A stretch of 64,000 bases of DNA from Bifidobacterium reuteri DSM 23975 (GTDB lineage: Bacteria > Actinomycetota > Actinomycetes > Actinomycetales > Bifidobacteriaceae), in assembly GCF_000741695.1 (NCBI RefSeq), contig NZ_JGZK01000006.1, positions 186,001-250,000 of the forward strand, given 5' to 3'. The position numbers and the translations under genes are program-made. Positions 19,280 through 29,166 of this stretch are shown one piece after another; position 1 is the first letter of the stretch; each line of letters opens with the position of its first letter. Under the pieces are notes generated by a model, which searched no databases, was not told the origin of the DNA, and was given only the letters and a program-made list of their open reading frames with translations.

Positions 19280-20218
19280 GTGACGGCTATGAGCGATGAA
19301 TCCCTGAATCCGACTAATATCGGCACTCTTGCAGGCCATACCATTCCACGTCTCGGCATGGGTACGATGGCGCTCGCCATCGAAGGCCGTCCGGAAAGCC
19401 GGGAGCAAGCCATCGAGACGATCCATGCCGGGCTGGACGCAGGCGTGCGCTATCTCGATACCGCCTGGTCCTACTACCTTCCCAGCAAGCCAGGCACTGG
19501 GGAACCGGAGGACATGGGGTATGGCGAATACCTGGTGCGAGATGCGCTCGCCACGTGGAAAGGGCCACGGGAAGACGTGCTGGTGGCCACCAAAACCGGC
19601 TGGCTGCGCACGTTGGACAACGATGGCAAGTATGGCTGGCAAGCTGACGCACGGCCTGAAACGATGATCGCCAACGCCAAGGAATCAGCCCGCAGACTCG
19701 GCGTCGAGACGCTTGACCTGCTGTATTCGCATTGCAACGATCCTCAAGTGCCATATGTCGAGCAGATGGAAGCCCTGAAGCAGCTGGTGGACGAGGGGGT
19801 GGCCAAAACCGTCGGCATCTCCCGCATCGGGGTCGAAGAGATCGAACTGGCCAGGACCATTCTGGGAGACAGCCTCGTGGCGGTGCAGAACCAATTCTCC
19901 CCAGTGCATCGCGACCCCGATCATACGATGGAGGTCTGCAAGCGTTTGGGACTCGCGTTCGTGTGCTGGTCGCCGCTTGGCGGATTCCTCGATCCATTCG
20001 ACCGGTGCCTGTTCGACAGGTTCCGCGAAGTGGCGCAACGGCATCAATGCTCATATCAGCGCGTCACGCTTGCCTGGGAGCTGTCTCGATACGACGGCCT
20101 GTTCACCATTCCTTCCGCAAGGAATCCGCAGGAGATCGAGGATTCGTTCCAGGCCGTGGCGCTGAAGCTGAGTGCGGACGAGCTCGCCTATCTCGACGAG
20201 GAGACTCCGGAACTGTGA
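19280..20218 (+). CDS. Aldo/keto reductase family protein
   Basis: A cytosolic NAD(P)H-dependent oxidoreductase, 312 residues, with the (alpha/beta)8 barrel marks GMGTMALAI, GLDAGVRYLDTAWSY (conserved Asp and Tyr) and a Lys in VATKTGW. The C-terminal region has the CWSPLGG and IPSARNPQEIEDS cofactor segments. The start is GTG 19280 (4 bases after AAGGA) or ATG 19289. It stands alone between mfd and the eno promoter. The substrate is unknown. Confidence 0.88.
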   Translation: MTAMSDESLNPTNIGTLAGHTIPRLGMGTMALAIEGRPESREQAIETIHAGLDAGVRYLDTAWSYYLPSKPGTGEPEDMGYGEYLVRDALATWKGPREDVLVATKTGWLRTLDNDGKYGWQADARPETMIANAKESARRLGVETLDLLYSHCNDPQVPYVEQMEALKQLVDEGVAKTVGISRIGVEEIELARTILGDSLVAVQNQFSPVHRDPDHTMEVCKRLGLAFVCWSPLGGFLDPFDRCLFDRFREVAQRHQCSYQRVTLAWELSRYDGLFTIPSARNPQEIEDSFQAVALKLSADELAYLDEETPEL

Positions 20219-20419
20219 CGTTACGGGCACTGTGAGGATGCCGGCGCTGCGCACGCTGATTTCGTGGAGCCGTCCTGCTCCCAGTAGAGCCTTGTCTCCC
20301 GGCGATATCCGCGGATGAGGGAGGGATGATGATGATGAGTGGCATCCTTGTCGTCATCCGTGATTCACCGTCAGTTGTGCAAGGATTCCGTCAGTGTTTC
20401 ATTAGCGTTCCGTCAGGAA

Positions 20420-20433
20420 TGTGAGCGCTCACA
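20420..20433. promoter_or_regulatory. LacI-type operator upstream of eno
   Basis: A perfect palindrome, TGTGAGCGCTCACA, identical to the one before pyk at 57954-57967. It is centred about 48 bases before the start of the eno -10 box, so near -60 from the likely transcription start. LacI-family regulators bind palindromes of this type; in bifidobacteria AraQ has been described as a LacI-family global regulator of central carbon genes, so AraQ is my inference for the ligand. Confidence 0.75.
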
Positions 20434-20451
20434 CCATTTTTGGGCGTGTCG

Positions 20452-20480
20452 TTCACAACGTCCACAAATCGCACTAGTCT
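20452..20480 (+). promoter_or_regulatory. eno promoter
   Basis: A -35-like TTCACA (20452-20457), 17-base spacer and -10-like TAGTCT (20475-20480), followed by AAGGAG just before the GTG start. Confidence 0.6.
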
Positions 20481-20512
20481 TAGGACTGTCATTAGATACA
20501 CAACCGTTTTAA

Positions 20513-21820
<1,308 letters not shown>

Positions 21821-21861
21821 ATCGAAACGCCTGTGAAGGCGTGACATTCAGCTGAAGCTCG

Positions 21862-21902
21862 ATACCCGTCGCATTCGCCAAGTCGAATGACGGGTATTTT
21901 CT
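21862..21902 (+). terminator. eno terminator
   Basis: ATACCCGT-CG-CATTCG pairs with CGAATGACGGGTAT, leaving a 2-base bulge, and is followed by a T-run (TTTTCTT). A classic intrinsic terminator. Confidence 0.85.
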
Positions 21903-21908
21903 TGGAAT

Positions 21909-22526
21909 ATGAACAAGACGTCCCGTGCCACCGACAACGGCAAAGCCAAAGGCAAAAACAAGGCTAAAGCCAAGAAAAGCAATGCAACGGGACCTATTGC
22001 GTTCTTCGTCTCCCTGTTCATCATTGCCCTTGGCGCCATCCAATTGGTGTCCACTTTCCACACGTACGCCTTGAACCTTGCCGAGCTCAACAGTCTGAAG
22101 CGTGAGGAAGCCTCACTCGTCGCCAAGAAGCAGGAGCTTGAAAACAATATCAAGCGTTGGGATGACAAGGCCTATGTGACCGCGCAGGCACGAGAGCGTC
22201 TCGGCTTTGTATTCCCGGATGAACAGGCCGTCCGCGTGCTGCATCCGGAAGCGGTGACCGGTGACGAAACGCCATCGGACCAAAGCGACACCAGTAAGAC
22301 GACCTCCAAAAAGGTGCTTCCCTGGTACAGCGAGCTTGCGTACTCGTTCAAGAAGGCCGATGAACCGGTCAGCGAACAGTCCACCGGACAGACATCAGGC
22401 TCCGCCGACTCGTCAGACTCGGATAATGCGAATCAGGAGCAGGGCACCGACGGCAATTCATCTGCGTCTTCATCATCCGACGCCACCAATGATCAGAACA
22501 CCACAGGGGAGGGAACCCAGCAGTGA
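21909..22526 (+). CDS. FtsB/DivIC-like septum formation initiator
   Basis: A bitopic cell-division protein of 205 residues. It has a Lys-rich cytosolic start, one membrane helix at about 29-50 and an external coiled coil (LNSLKREEASLVAKKQELENNIKRW) followed by DKAYVTAQARERLGFVFPDE, the hallmark of the FtsB family. The last 80 residues are a Ser/Asp-rich disordered tail. Overlap with the next start (GTGA) and the order enolase, ftsB-like, DUF501, ppx are conserved in actinobacteria. Confidence 0.9.
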   Translation: MNKTSRATDNGKAKGKNKAKAKKSNATGPIAFFVSLFIIALGAIQLVSTFHTYALNLAELNSLKREEASLVAKKQELENNIKRWDDKAYVTAQARERLGFVFPDEQAVRVLHPEAVTGDETPSDQSDTSKTTSKKVLPWYSELAYSFKKADEPVSEQSTGQTSGSADSSDSDNANQEQGTDGNSSASSSSDATNDQNTTGEGTQQ

Positions 22527-23089
22527 CCATCGACATCACATCCACAGCCAAGACCTTGGTCGACAACGTACTGTCCCAGCCGGCCACCGAAGAGAGTATC
22601 GCTGTGGTGCAACGTCAGCTCGGGCGCTACCCGCGAGGCATGGTCGCCGTGGGCGCACGTTGCGTATGCGGTCGGCCCCTTGCCGTGATCACGCGCCCGG
22701 TGCTGCCCGGCGGCATCCCATTCCCCACAACCTGCTATCTCACCAGCCCGGAGGCGGTCAAGGCGGCATCCCATGTGGAGGCGGCCGGTGTGATGCAGCA
22801 GTATAACGAGATGCTTGCCGCCGATGAGCAGCTCAGGGCTTCCTATGAAACAGCGCATCAGCTGTATCTGGCATTCCGCCACGAGTTGGCGGTACGGCTG
22901 GGGGACAGCGAGGAACATATCGAGGGTACGTCTGCCGGGGGCATGCCTGTACGCGTCAAATGCCTGCACGCATTGCTGGCGCAGTCCTTGGTGATGGGAT
23001 CCGGTACCAATCCCATAGGGGATATGGTGCTTTCGCGCATAGAAGACGAGTTCAGCCCCACGGTCTGCCGCTGCGCAGTGGAAGACTAG
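22523..23089 (+). CDS. DUF501 domain protein
   Basis: A soluble protein of 188 residues belonging to DUF501, a family found next to ftsB-like and ppx genes in actinobacteria and without known activity. Conserved-looking segments are VVQRQLGRYPRGMVAVGARCVCG, PFPTTCYLTSPEAVKAAS, and the Cys-containing ends VKCLHALLAQSLVMGSG and PIGD. The paired Cys residues could bind a metal; that is a guess. It starts at GTG overlapping the preceding stop. Confidence 0.88.
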   Translation: MTIDITSTAKTLVDNVLSQPATEESIAVVQRQLGRYPRGMVAVGARCVCGRPLAVITRPVLPGGIPFPTTCYLTSPEAVKAASHVEAAGVMQQYNEMLAADEQLRASYETAHQLYLAFRHELAVRLGDSEEHIEGTSAGGMPVRVKCLHALLAQSLVMGSGTNPIGDMVLSRIEDEFSPTVCRCAVED

Positions 23090-23131
23090 CGGAATCTGTA
23101 TTTGCAGACGCTGATTGGCAAGGAGAAGGAC

Positions 23132-24136
23132 ATGAGTGAGAAATCCGTTACCGTCGCGGGCATCGATTGCGGCACCAATTCCATCCGCCTGAAAGTGGCG
23201 CGTGTCGATGCGGACGGCATGCATGAAGTGGTACCGCGAATACTTCGTGTCATCCGTCTTGGCCAGGATGTGGACAAGACGCATCGTTTCGCCGATGAGG
23301 CTTTGGAACGTGCGTATGCTGCGGCCAGGGAATTCGCCGACGTGCTCGCCGAGCATCCCATCGACGGCTTGCGCTTCGTGGCCACTTCCGCCACGCGTGA
23401 TGCCGAGAACCGTGAGGAATTCGAGGATGGCATCGAGCGCATTCTCGGTGTACGGCCCGAAGTGATTCCGGGCACCGAAGAAGCCGACTTGAGTTTCCTG
23501 GGCGCAACCTCCGTGGTGAACCGTGACGATCTTGAAGCGCCCTATGTGGTCGTGGATTTGGGCGGTGGATCCACCGAGTTGGTCATCGGCGGTGATGGTG
23601 ACACCAAGCCGACCACCCAAGTGCAGGGCGCGTTCTCGATGAATATCGGTTCCGTGCGCATGACCGAACGTCATCTGCACACGGACCCACCCACTGAAGA
23701 GGAGATCGCTCAGGCCGTGGCCGACATCGACGAGCACATCGATGAGGCATTCCGGCATGTGGATGCAGGCAAGGCACGTACGATCATCGGCGTGTCCGGC
23801 ACGGTGACCACGATGACCGCTTTGGCGATCGGATTGAAGGAATACGACCATACCGTGGTCGATGGATACCGTCTGGGGCTCGAGGAGGCGTACGCAGTGG
23901 ACGACCGGTTCCTGAGGATGAGCCGCGCCGAGCGTCGTGAATACAAAACCATCCATCCCGGGCGTATCGATGTGGTCGGCGGCGGTGCAGTGGTGTGGAA
24001 CCGTGTACTAGCGCGCATCAGCGAAGCCGCGCGACGCGATCACGGTACGCCGATCGATTCATACGTGGCCAGCGAGCACGGTCTGCTGGACGGCATAGTC
24101 CTTGACTATGGACGCCGCCTGCTCGCCCAGCGCTGA
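23132..24136 (+). CDS. Ppx/GppA family phosphatase
   Basis: An exopolyphosphatase/pppGpp phosphohydrolase-like enzyme, 334 residues, the short one-fold-pair type of actinobacteria. The ASKHA nucleotide-binding motifs are AGIDCGTNSIRLKVA (residues about 8-22), catalytic-site segment FVATSATRDAENREEF, and VVDLGGGSTELVIGG. ISGTVTTMTALAIG and IDVVGGGAVVWNRVL complete the core. The ATG at 23132 follows AAGGAGAAGGA. It ends the eno-linked cluster. Whether it degrades polyphosphate or pppGpp cannot be told. Confidence 0.9.
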   Translation: MSEKSVTVAGIDCGTNSIRLKVARVDADGMHEVVPRILRVIRLGQDVDKTHRFADEALERAYAAAREFADVLAEHPIDGLRFVATSATRDAENREEFEDGIERILGVRPEVIPGTEEADLSFLGATSVVNRDDLEAPYVVVDLGGGSTELVIGGDGDTKPTTQVQGAFSMNIGSVRMTERHLHTDPPTEEEIAQAVADIDEHIDEAFRHVDAGKARTIIGVSGTVTTMTALAIGLKEYDHTVVDGYRLGLEEAYAVDDRFLRMSRAERREYKTIHPGRIDVVGGGAVVWNRVLARISEAARRDHGTPIDSYVASEHGLLDGIVLDYGRRLLAQR

Positions 24137-24238
24137 ATTCCGGCGGATAGCTCCTTCAGCCCCCTGTTGAGGGAGCCGAAGAAGCTGTCAAGACACGGTT
24201 GAGAGATACTCTCAGCGGGATGATTCACAGGACTAAGG

Positions 24239-24318
24239 TGCCTCCAGCGGGACTCGAACCCGCAAGCCGAAGCGATCGATTTTAAGTCGACTGCGTATAC
24301 CGATTTCGCCATGGAGGC
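24239..24318 (-). tRNA. tRNA-Leu(TAA)
   Basis: An 80-base class II tRNA on the minus strand. The acceptor stem is GCCTCCA/TGGAGGC, the D arm GGCGAAATCGGTATACGC, the anticodon loop CTTAAAA with TAA, a short variable arm of 11 bases, and the T arm GCGGGTTCGAGTCCCGC. Discriminator A is followed by CC. Confidence 0.95.
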
Positions 24319-24496
24319 GCTGGCTGAAAGCCAACCGTACCATTGTACGTCATGTTGTGACGTATATCTGCCTGACGAGGGAGTCGGCAAGGTTATTCGC
24401 ATGGCGCCTGATGATGTTCAGGGCGTTTTCCTGAAACAAATGCTCGTTAGGCTGTGTGACGTTGTGTTGGCAGAATGAATGAAACGAGGCAGCCAT

Positions 24497-25090
24497 ATGG
24501 TTTCACGTTGGACCGCAGTCGATCGCGTCGAGCAGGGCGCACTGCCCACCATGTTCGTCCAGGCCGTCATCGTAGGTACGGTGCTGACCATTGGCGCCAT
24601 CGCCTGCTCGGGCCTCTATATCGGCATGACGGCCGATCCCAAGACGGGTGCGCCGATTGTGGCCTTGGTGCCCTGGATGGCGGTGAGCGTGCTGATCGCC
24701 GTTGTATTCACCTATATCGTCGGATTCGCCTTGCTCTGGTGCGCCGAAGCATTCACCACGCATATGCGCGAGCCATTCAAACCATGGGCCTACGCCGTGG
24801 TGGGATTGATTGGATATGCCATCTGGGGCCTGTTCGTGATGGGTTCCACGATGAATTCGCTTGATCAGGCAGTCAACGGCGTGGTGCTTGCCAATGCCGA
24901 TATGATCGCTCTGACCTTCAACTATGCCGTGCTCGGATTCATCGCCATGCTCATTGCCAAGTGGTACGCCCCCAAGCTGGCGGTGAGAAGAACAGCGGCC
25001 ATCGTTCTGTTCGTCGTGCAGATAGTACTTGCCGTACTCGGGATCATTGTGGCGGTGATGCTGTTCGGTCAGATTGCCGCTGCGGCATAA
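24497..25090 (+). CDS. Uncharacterised four-helix membrane protein
   Basis: A 197-residue integral membrane protein with about five hydrophobic stretches (VQAVIVGTVLTIGAIACSGL, MAVSVLIAVVFTYIVGFALL, AVVGLIGYAIWGLFVMGS, LTFNYAVLGFIAMLIA and IVLFVVQIVLAVLGIIVAVM). It matches no family I recognise. I place the start at ATG 24497, which has GAGG 8 bases upstream, rather than ATG 24479. It stands alone after the tRNA and before sdaA. Confidence 0.8.
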   Translation: MVSRWTAVDRVEQGALPTMFVQAVIVGTVLTIGAIACSGLYIGMTADPKTGAPIVALVPWMAVSVLIAVVFTYIVGFALLWCAEAFTTHMREPFKPWAYAVVGLIGYAIWGLFVMGSTMNSLDQAVNGVVLANADMIALTFNYAVLGFIAMLIAKWYAPKLAVRRTAAIVLFVVQIVLAVLGIIVAVMLFGQIAAAA

Positions 25091-25217
25091 TGTCCGACAC
25101 AGTCGCAGTAAGACGGCGACATTGATCCGCCTGACATCTGTGCCGCAGGCGGAGATGAGCCAGAGACATGGCGTGTAAGGTGAATCAGTACTGTAGTGGT
25201 CTGCGTAAGGAGCGGTC

Positions 25218-26678
25218 ATGTTCAGCGTACTTGATATGTTCACCGTCGGTGTGGGTCCTTCATCGTCGCATACCGTCGGCCCAATGGCTGCAGCCCATGC
25301 GTTTGCCACGTTCCTCGAAGACAACGATCTCCTCGCCCGCACCGCACGGGTCAAGACCACGCTGTACGGCTCCCTGGCGTTGACCGGCTTGGGGCATGGC
25401 ACCGACCGCGCCGTGATGGCCGGTCTGGAAGGCAATCTTCCCTCCACGGTGGATACGCGATATATGCTGCATATCCGTCAGACATGTGCGCTGGACGATA
25501 CGTTGAATCTTGCTGGCGTTGTGCGTATTCATTTCGAGTACGACCGGGATGTGGTGTTCGAACAGTGGAAGCGTATGGCTGCGCATCCCAATGGCATGCG
25601 TTTCCAGGCGTTCGATGCCGCGGGCTCATTGGTCGATGAACAGGTGTGGTATTCCATCGGTGGCGGTTTCATCCGTCAAGGCTCGCCTGATGACGCTGTG
25701 ATCGGCATCCATGACCGGCCGCCTGAGGGGACTTCCTTCGCTGACGATGATGAGTCGTCATCCACCGATTTCGGCCCTGAGACTCCTTATCCGTTCGCAT
25801 CATGTGCCGAGCTGGTCGCGTTATGCCACGAACACCATATGAGCATCGCCGAACTGGTTTGGAAAAACGAGACGGCCAGCCGCTCGGCCGTGCAGGTGCG
25901 TTCGATCATCGACAATATCTGGCGGGTGATGCGCGAATGCGTCAACAATGGATGCAGCTGCACTGAACCGACGTTGCCGGGAGGCCTCGATGTGCCCAGG
26001 CGCGCACCGAAGATGTACCGGCGCCTCGCATCCAACTCCGACGTGTTGCGCAATGATCGGCGGCGCAGGGATGCTGTCTTGGAATCATCGGATGCGGCGT
26101 GGGTGGATCTGTTCGCCTTGGCAGTGTCAGAGGAGAACGCCGGGGGAGGCCGTATCGTCACCGCCCCCACCAACGGTTCGGCAGGCATCATTCCTGCGGT
26201 ACTGCATTATTACTGGCATTTCGTCGATGACGCCAATGAGCAGGGAGTGATTACCTTCCTGTTGACAGCCGGTGCGATCGGGTATCTGTTCAAGCGCAAC
26301 GCCTCGATCTCGGGTGCCGAGGTCGGATGCCAAGGTGAGGTCGGTTCCGCGTGTTCGATGGCTGCGGCAGGTTTGGCGGCGGTGATGGGCGGGACCCCCG
26401 AGCAGGTGGAGAATGCGGCGGAGATCGGCATCGAGCACAATCTTGGACTGACCTGCGATCCGGTGGGCGGATTGGTGCAGATCCCGTGCATCGAACGCAA
26501 TGCGATGGCGGCCAATACCGCCATCAATGCGGTGCGCATGGCCATGCTGGGAGATGGTTCCCATATCGTCACGCTTGATCAGGCGATTGCGACCATGAAA
26601 CAGACCGGCGAGGATATGATGGCCAAATACAAGGAGACCTCCAAAGGAGGCCTCGCCGTCAACGTCGTCGAATGCTGA
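25218..26678 (+). CDS. sdaA: L-serine dehydratase, single-chain iron-sulfur type
   Basis: Deaminates L-serine to pyruvate and ammonia using a [4Fe-4S] cluster. It has 486 residues with the beta domain first (MFTVGVGPSSSHTVGPM) and the alpha domain after about 190. Cluster cysteines are probably in GCQGEVGSACSMAAAG and LTCDPVGGLVQIPCIERN. TAPTNGSAGIIPAVLHYY is a family signature. An AAGGAG site precedes the ATG. A GC-rich hairpin follows. Confidence 0.95.
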   Translation: MFSVLDMFTVGVGPSSSHTVGPMAAAHAFATFLEDNDLLARTARVKTTLYGSLALTGLGHGTDRAVMAGLEGNLPSTVDTRYMLHIRQTCALDDTLNLAGVVRIHFEYDRDVVFEQWKRMAAHPNGMRFQAFDAAGSLVDEQVWYSIGGGFIRQGSPDDAVIGIHDRPPEGTSFADDDESSSTDFGPETPYPFASCAELVALCHEHHMSIAELVWKNETASRSAVQVRSIIDNIWRVMRECVNNGCSCTEPTLPGGLDVPRRAPKMYRRLASNSDVLRNDRRRRDAVLESSDAAWVDLFALAVSEENAGGGRIVTAPTNGSAGIIPAVLHYYWHFVDDANEQGVITFLLTAGAIGYLFKRNASISGAEVGCQGEVGSACSMAAAGLAAVMGGTPEQVENAAEIGIEHNLGLTCDPVGGLVQIPCIERNAMAANTAINAVRMAMLGDGSHIVTLDQAIATMKQTGEDMMAKYKETSKGGLAVNVVEC

Positions 26679-26694
26679 TGGCTGTTTCCGCTCT

Positions 26695-26719
26695 CCGGCT
26701 CCCTCGGTGAGGGAGCCGG
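26695..26719 (+). repeat. GC-rich hairpin after sdaA
   Basis: CCGGCTCCCTC-GGT-GAGGGAGCCGG, an 11-bp perfect stem without a T-run. Its sequence resembles the dispersed elements at 880-1040. Confidence 0.6.
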
Positions 26720-26848
26720 CCGGTCAATGTGGGCAGAGGGGAGTCGGAAATAAGTACGGGAACTCATATATCGCAACCGGAGAACAGACTTCCGCCAATG
26801 CCCGGGTGGTGCTATTCTAGTGCGCATTGTGTCTGACAAGGAGGACGT

Positions 26849-27256
26849 ATGGCAGAGCAGATGCCCAAGGTGAATGCCGAATTCGGCTCCACGCCTGTGA
26901 TCGAGTTCCCGACGCCTGAGGCGCCGAAGGGGCTCAAGGCCATTGAGCTGACCGAAGGTGATGGCCCGATGGTGCGTCGTGGTGACACGGTCACCGTGAA
27001 CTACCACGGAGTGGTGTGGGGCAAGGACACGCCGTTCGATTCCAGCTTCGACCGTCATCAGCCTGCCAGCTTCGGCATTGGCGTGGGACAGGTCATCAAG
27101 GGTTGGGACCAGACCGTTCCGGGACATAACGTGGGCTCCCGTCTCGTGGTTTCCATTCCGCCGGAGTACGGCTATGGTTCCCGTGGCGTCCCGCAGGCAG
27201 GCATTGGCGGTGATGACACCCTGGTGTTTGTCATTGACATCATTTCCACTCGCTGA
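26849..27256 (+). CDS. FKBP-type peptidyl-prolyl isomerase
   Basis: A small cytosolic proline isomerase of 135 residues, a single FKBP domain with no signal peptide. The domain covers residues about 45-135: GDTVTVNYHGVVWGKDTPFDSSF, QVIKGWDQTVPGHNVGSRLVVSIPPEYGYG and DTLVFVIDIIS. AAGGAGG is at the ideal distance from the ATG. It is followed by its own terminator and then greA, a frequent actinobacterial pairing. Confidence 0.95.
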   Translation: MAEQMPKVNAEFGSTPVIEFPTPEAPKGLKAIELTEGDGPMVRRGDTVTVNYHGVVWGKDTPFDSSFDRHQPASFGIGVGQVIKGWDQTVPGHNVGSRLVVSIPPEYGYGSRGVPQAGIGGDDTLVFVIDIISTR

Positions 27257-27272
27257 CCTTTCAGCGCAACGG

Positions 27273-27298
27273 AACGCCGGTGTCATAGCCGGCGTTTT
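27273..27298 (+). terminator. Hairpin after FKBP gene
   Basis: AACGCCGG pairs with CCGGCGTT around an 8-base loop, followed by TT. It separates the FKBP gene from greA. Confidence 0.7.
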
Positions 27299-27351
27299 GC
27301 TATTCAAAGCGTCAATTCAACCAGTATTTCGTTAGAGTTCAGGAGGACAAC

Positions 27352-27831
27352 ATGGCTGAAGACAAGGTCTACCTGCTGACGCAGGAAGCATACGACAAGA
27401 TGAAGGAGGAGCTCGCCCACCGTGAAGGCGAGCTGCGCGAGGAGATCGCCCATAAGATCGCCGTGGCGCGTGCCGAAGGCGACCTTTCCGAAAACGGCGG
27501 CTATCAGGCTGCGCGCGAGGCGCAGAGCAAGAACGAGGGGCGCATCACCGAGCTCACCGTCAAGCTGCGCGACTCCAAGATCATCGAGAACGCCCCGGAA
27601 GGCACCGTGGGCAACGGTTCCGTGGTGACCATCGAGCTCAATGGCAATGAGATGACCTATGTGCTCGGCACGCGAGACATCGTCTCCGGTACCGACTACG
27701 ACATCATGACTCCGGATTCCCCGATCGGCAAGGCCATCGAAGGTGCCAAGGTCGGTGACACGGTGACCTACACCGCTCCGAACGGCCGTGAGCTGTCCGT
27801 GGTGGTCAAGGCGTCCAAGCCGCTTGCCTGA
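27352..27831 (+). CDS. greA: Transcription elongation factor GreA
   Basis: Stimulates transcript cleavage by backtracked RNA polymerase. It has 159 residues: an N-terminal coiled coil with the acidic tip (REEIAHKIAVARAEGDLSENGGYQAAREAQ, key D and E in EGDLSENGGY) and a C-terminal FKBP-like domain from about 80 (VLGTRDIVSGTDYDIMTPDSPIGKAIEGAKVGD). AGGAGGA precedes the ATG. A terminator follows at 27932. Confidence 0.97.
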   Translation: MAEDKVYLLTQEAYDKMKEELAHREGELREEIAHKIAVARAEGDLSENGGYQAAREAQSKNEGRITELTVKLRDSKIIENAPEGTVGNGSVVTIELNGNEMTYVLGTRDIVSGTDYDIMTPDSPIGKAIEGAKVGDTVTYTAPNGRELSVVVKASKPLA

Positions 27832-27931
27832 CGCACGTGTTTCAGCCGCTTCTGTGCCGCACCGCGTAACATCACAGACAGACGGTGTGTGACGTCATAT
27901 TGCGCGACATGGTGACGTAACACCGCACATC

Positions 27932-27963
27932 AGCCCCTCCTCCCATGTGGGATGGAGGGGCTT
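27932..27963 (+). terminator. Hairpin after greA
   Basis: AGCCCCTCC-TCCC pairs with GGGA-T-GGAGGGGCT around ATGT, followed by TTGC. Good stem, weak T-run. Confidence 0.65.
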
Positions 27964-28103
27964 GCCATATGTGCTATATGCTATGTGCGTTTGCGATGGC
28001 GGTTCCCGTCAAGGCTTCCGTTGTGGGTGGCTCTCGTTGTGGGTGGCTCCCACTATAGAGACGATGCGGAGCGACACGTCAACGGTGACGTGTCGCTCCG
28101 CGA

Positions 28104-29018
28104 TCAGCTCCAGAGCGACACGATCACCATATAAATTGCCACCATATGGCAGGCGTACCCCGCCACGGTACCGCAGTGGAAGATCTCATGGAACCCGAAG
28201 ACCCGAGGCCACGGATCGGGCTTGCGCAGCGCATACACGATGGCGCCCAGGATGTAGCAGGCGCCGCCTGCGCACAGCAGGACCACCACTGCAGGGCCCG
28301 CATGTGGCGATTTCCAGAACAAGGCCATGAATGCCAGACCGTAGATGCCGAAGACGATGTACACCACCGTATACAGCCATCGTGGTGCGTTGATCCAGAT
28401 CACGTGGATGATCAGCGCCACCAAGGTACATGCCCACATCGAAATGATGATGAAATTACGCCAGAATGGTTGCAGGGCGAAGGAGACCGGCGTATAGGTG
28501 CCGGCGATGAGCAGGAAGATATTGACATGGTCGATGCGGCGCAGCACATCGGTCACCCGCGGGGTCCAGTCTCCCAGATGATAGCAGGCGGAATTGGTGA
28601 ACAGGACGAGCGATGCGGTCATGAATACGGCGCAAGCCCATTTGAGTCCGGCACCTTGTGCCAGGCAGATGAGCACGATGCCGGCAGCCAGAGACAGGGG
28701 AGCGGCCACCGCGTGAATCCATCCGCGCATCGCAGGCTTGGGGCGGCCATGCACGTCCAATCTGATTTTGCGTTCCACTTCAGCGGGGGCGATGCCCTCG
28801 ATTTTCAGGGCGCGGTTCTCGGCCTTGGCGAGCTTTCTGCGGGCTTTTTCCTCGGCTTTGGCGCGGATGGACTCCGCCTTGAACTGAGCTTTGGCTCGTA
28901 CGGCGTCGGCCTTGGCCTGCAGGGCCTGTTCGCGCGCCTTGATGGCTGCGGCGCGCTTGTGCTCGATGGTGGAGTCAAGTCGCCGCGTGTCTGAGGTGTC
29001 ATCGTGTTCCAGTGCCAT
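28104..29018 (-). CDS. Hemolysin-III/PAQR family membrane protein with charged N-terminus
   Basis: A seven-helix membrane protein of the HlyIII (YqfA/PAQR) family, 304 residues. The conserved motifs are SACYHLGDW, RIDHVNIFLLIAGTYTPVSFAL and HEIFHCGTVAGYACHMVAIY; the His residues form the presumed zinc-hydrolase site. Residues about 15-75 form a Lys/Ala/Glu-rich, probably coiled-coil, cytosolic extension absent in typical 210-residue members. The start is ATG 29018 or 29045; the tandem palindromes at 29053-29082 lie upstream. Confidence 0.88.
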   Translation of the reverse strand: MALEHDDTSDTRRLDSTIEHKRAAAIKAREQALQAKADAVRAKAQFKAESIRAKAEEKARRKLAKAENRALKIEGIAPAEVERKIRLDVHGRPKPAMRGWIHAVAAPLSLAAGIVLICLAQGAGLKWACAVFMTASLVLFTNSACYHLGDWTPRVTDVLRRIDHVNIFLLIAGTYTPVSFALQPFWRNFIIISMWACTLVALIIHVIWINAPRWLYTVVYIVFGIYGLAFMALFWKSPHAGPAVVVLLCAGGACYILGAIVYALRKPDPWPRVFGFHEIFHCGTVAGYACHMVAIYMVIVSLWS

Positions 29019-29052
29019 AGTGCCCCCATCATAGTCGATGACCATCTAAGCC

Positions 29053-29082
29053 TTACGTTACCGTAACCTACGTTAACGTAAG
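29053..29082. promoter_or_regulatory. Tandem palindromic operator candidate
   Basis: TTACGTTACCGTAA (29053-29066) and CTACGTTAACGTAAG (29068-29082) are adjacent imperfect/perfect palindromes with the core ACGTTAACGT. They lie in the divergent gap between the hlyIII-like gene and the sensor kinase gene. The binding protein is unknown; the shape suits a MerR- or TetR-type regulator. Confidence 0.55.
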
Positions 29083-29166
29083 TTATTGGATTGTCAATAC
29101 CAACCCGCGGAACATGCGCGACGACGGGATGGGCGCGATGCGCGGCCATTGCGTATGATGGTGTGC

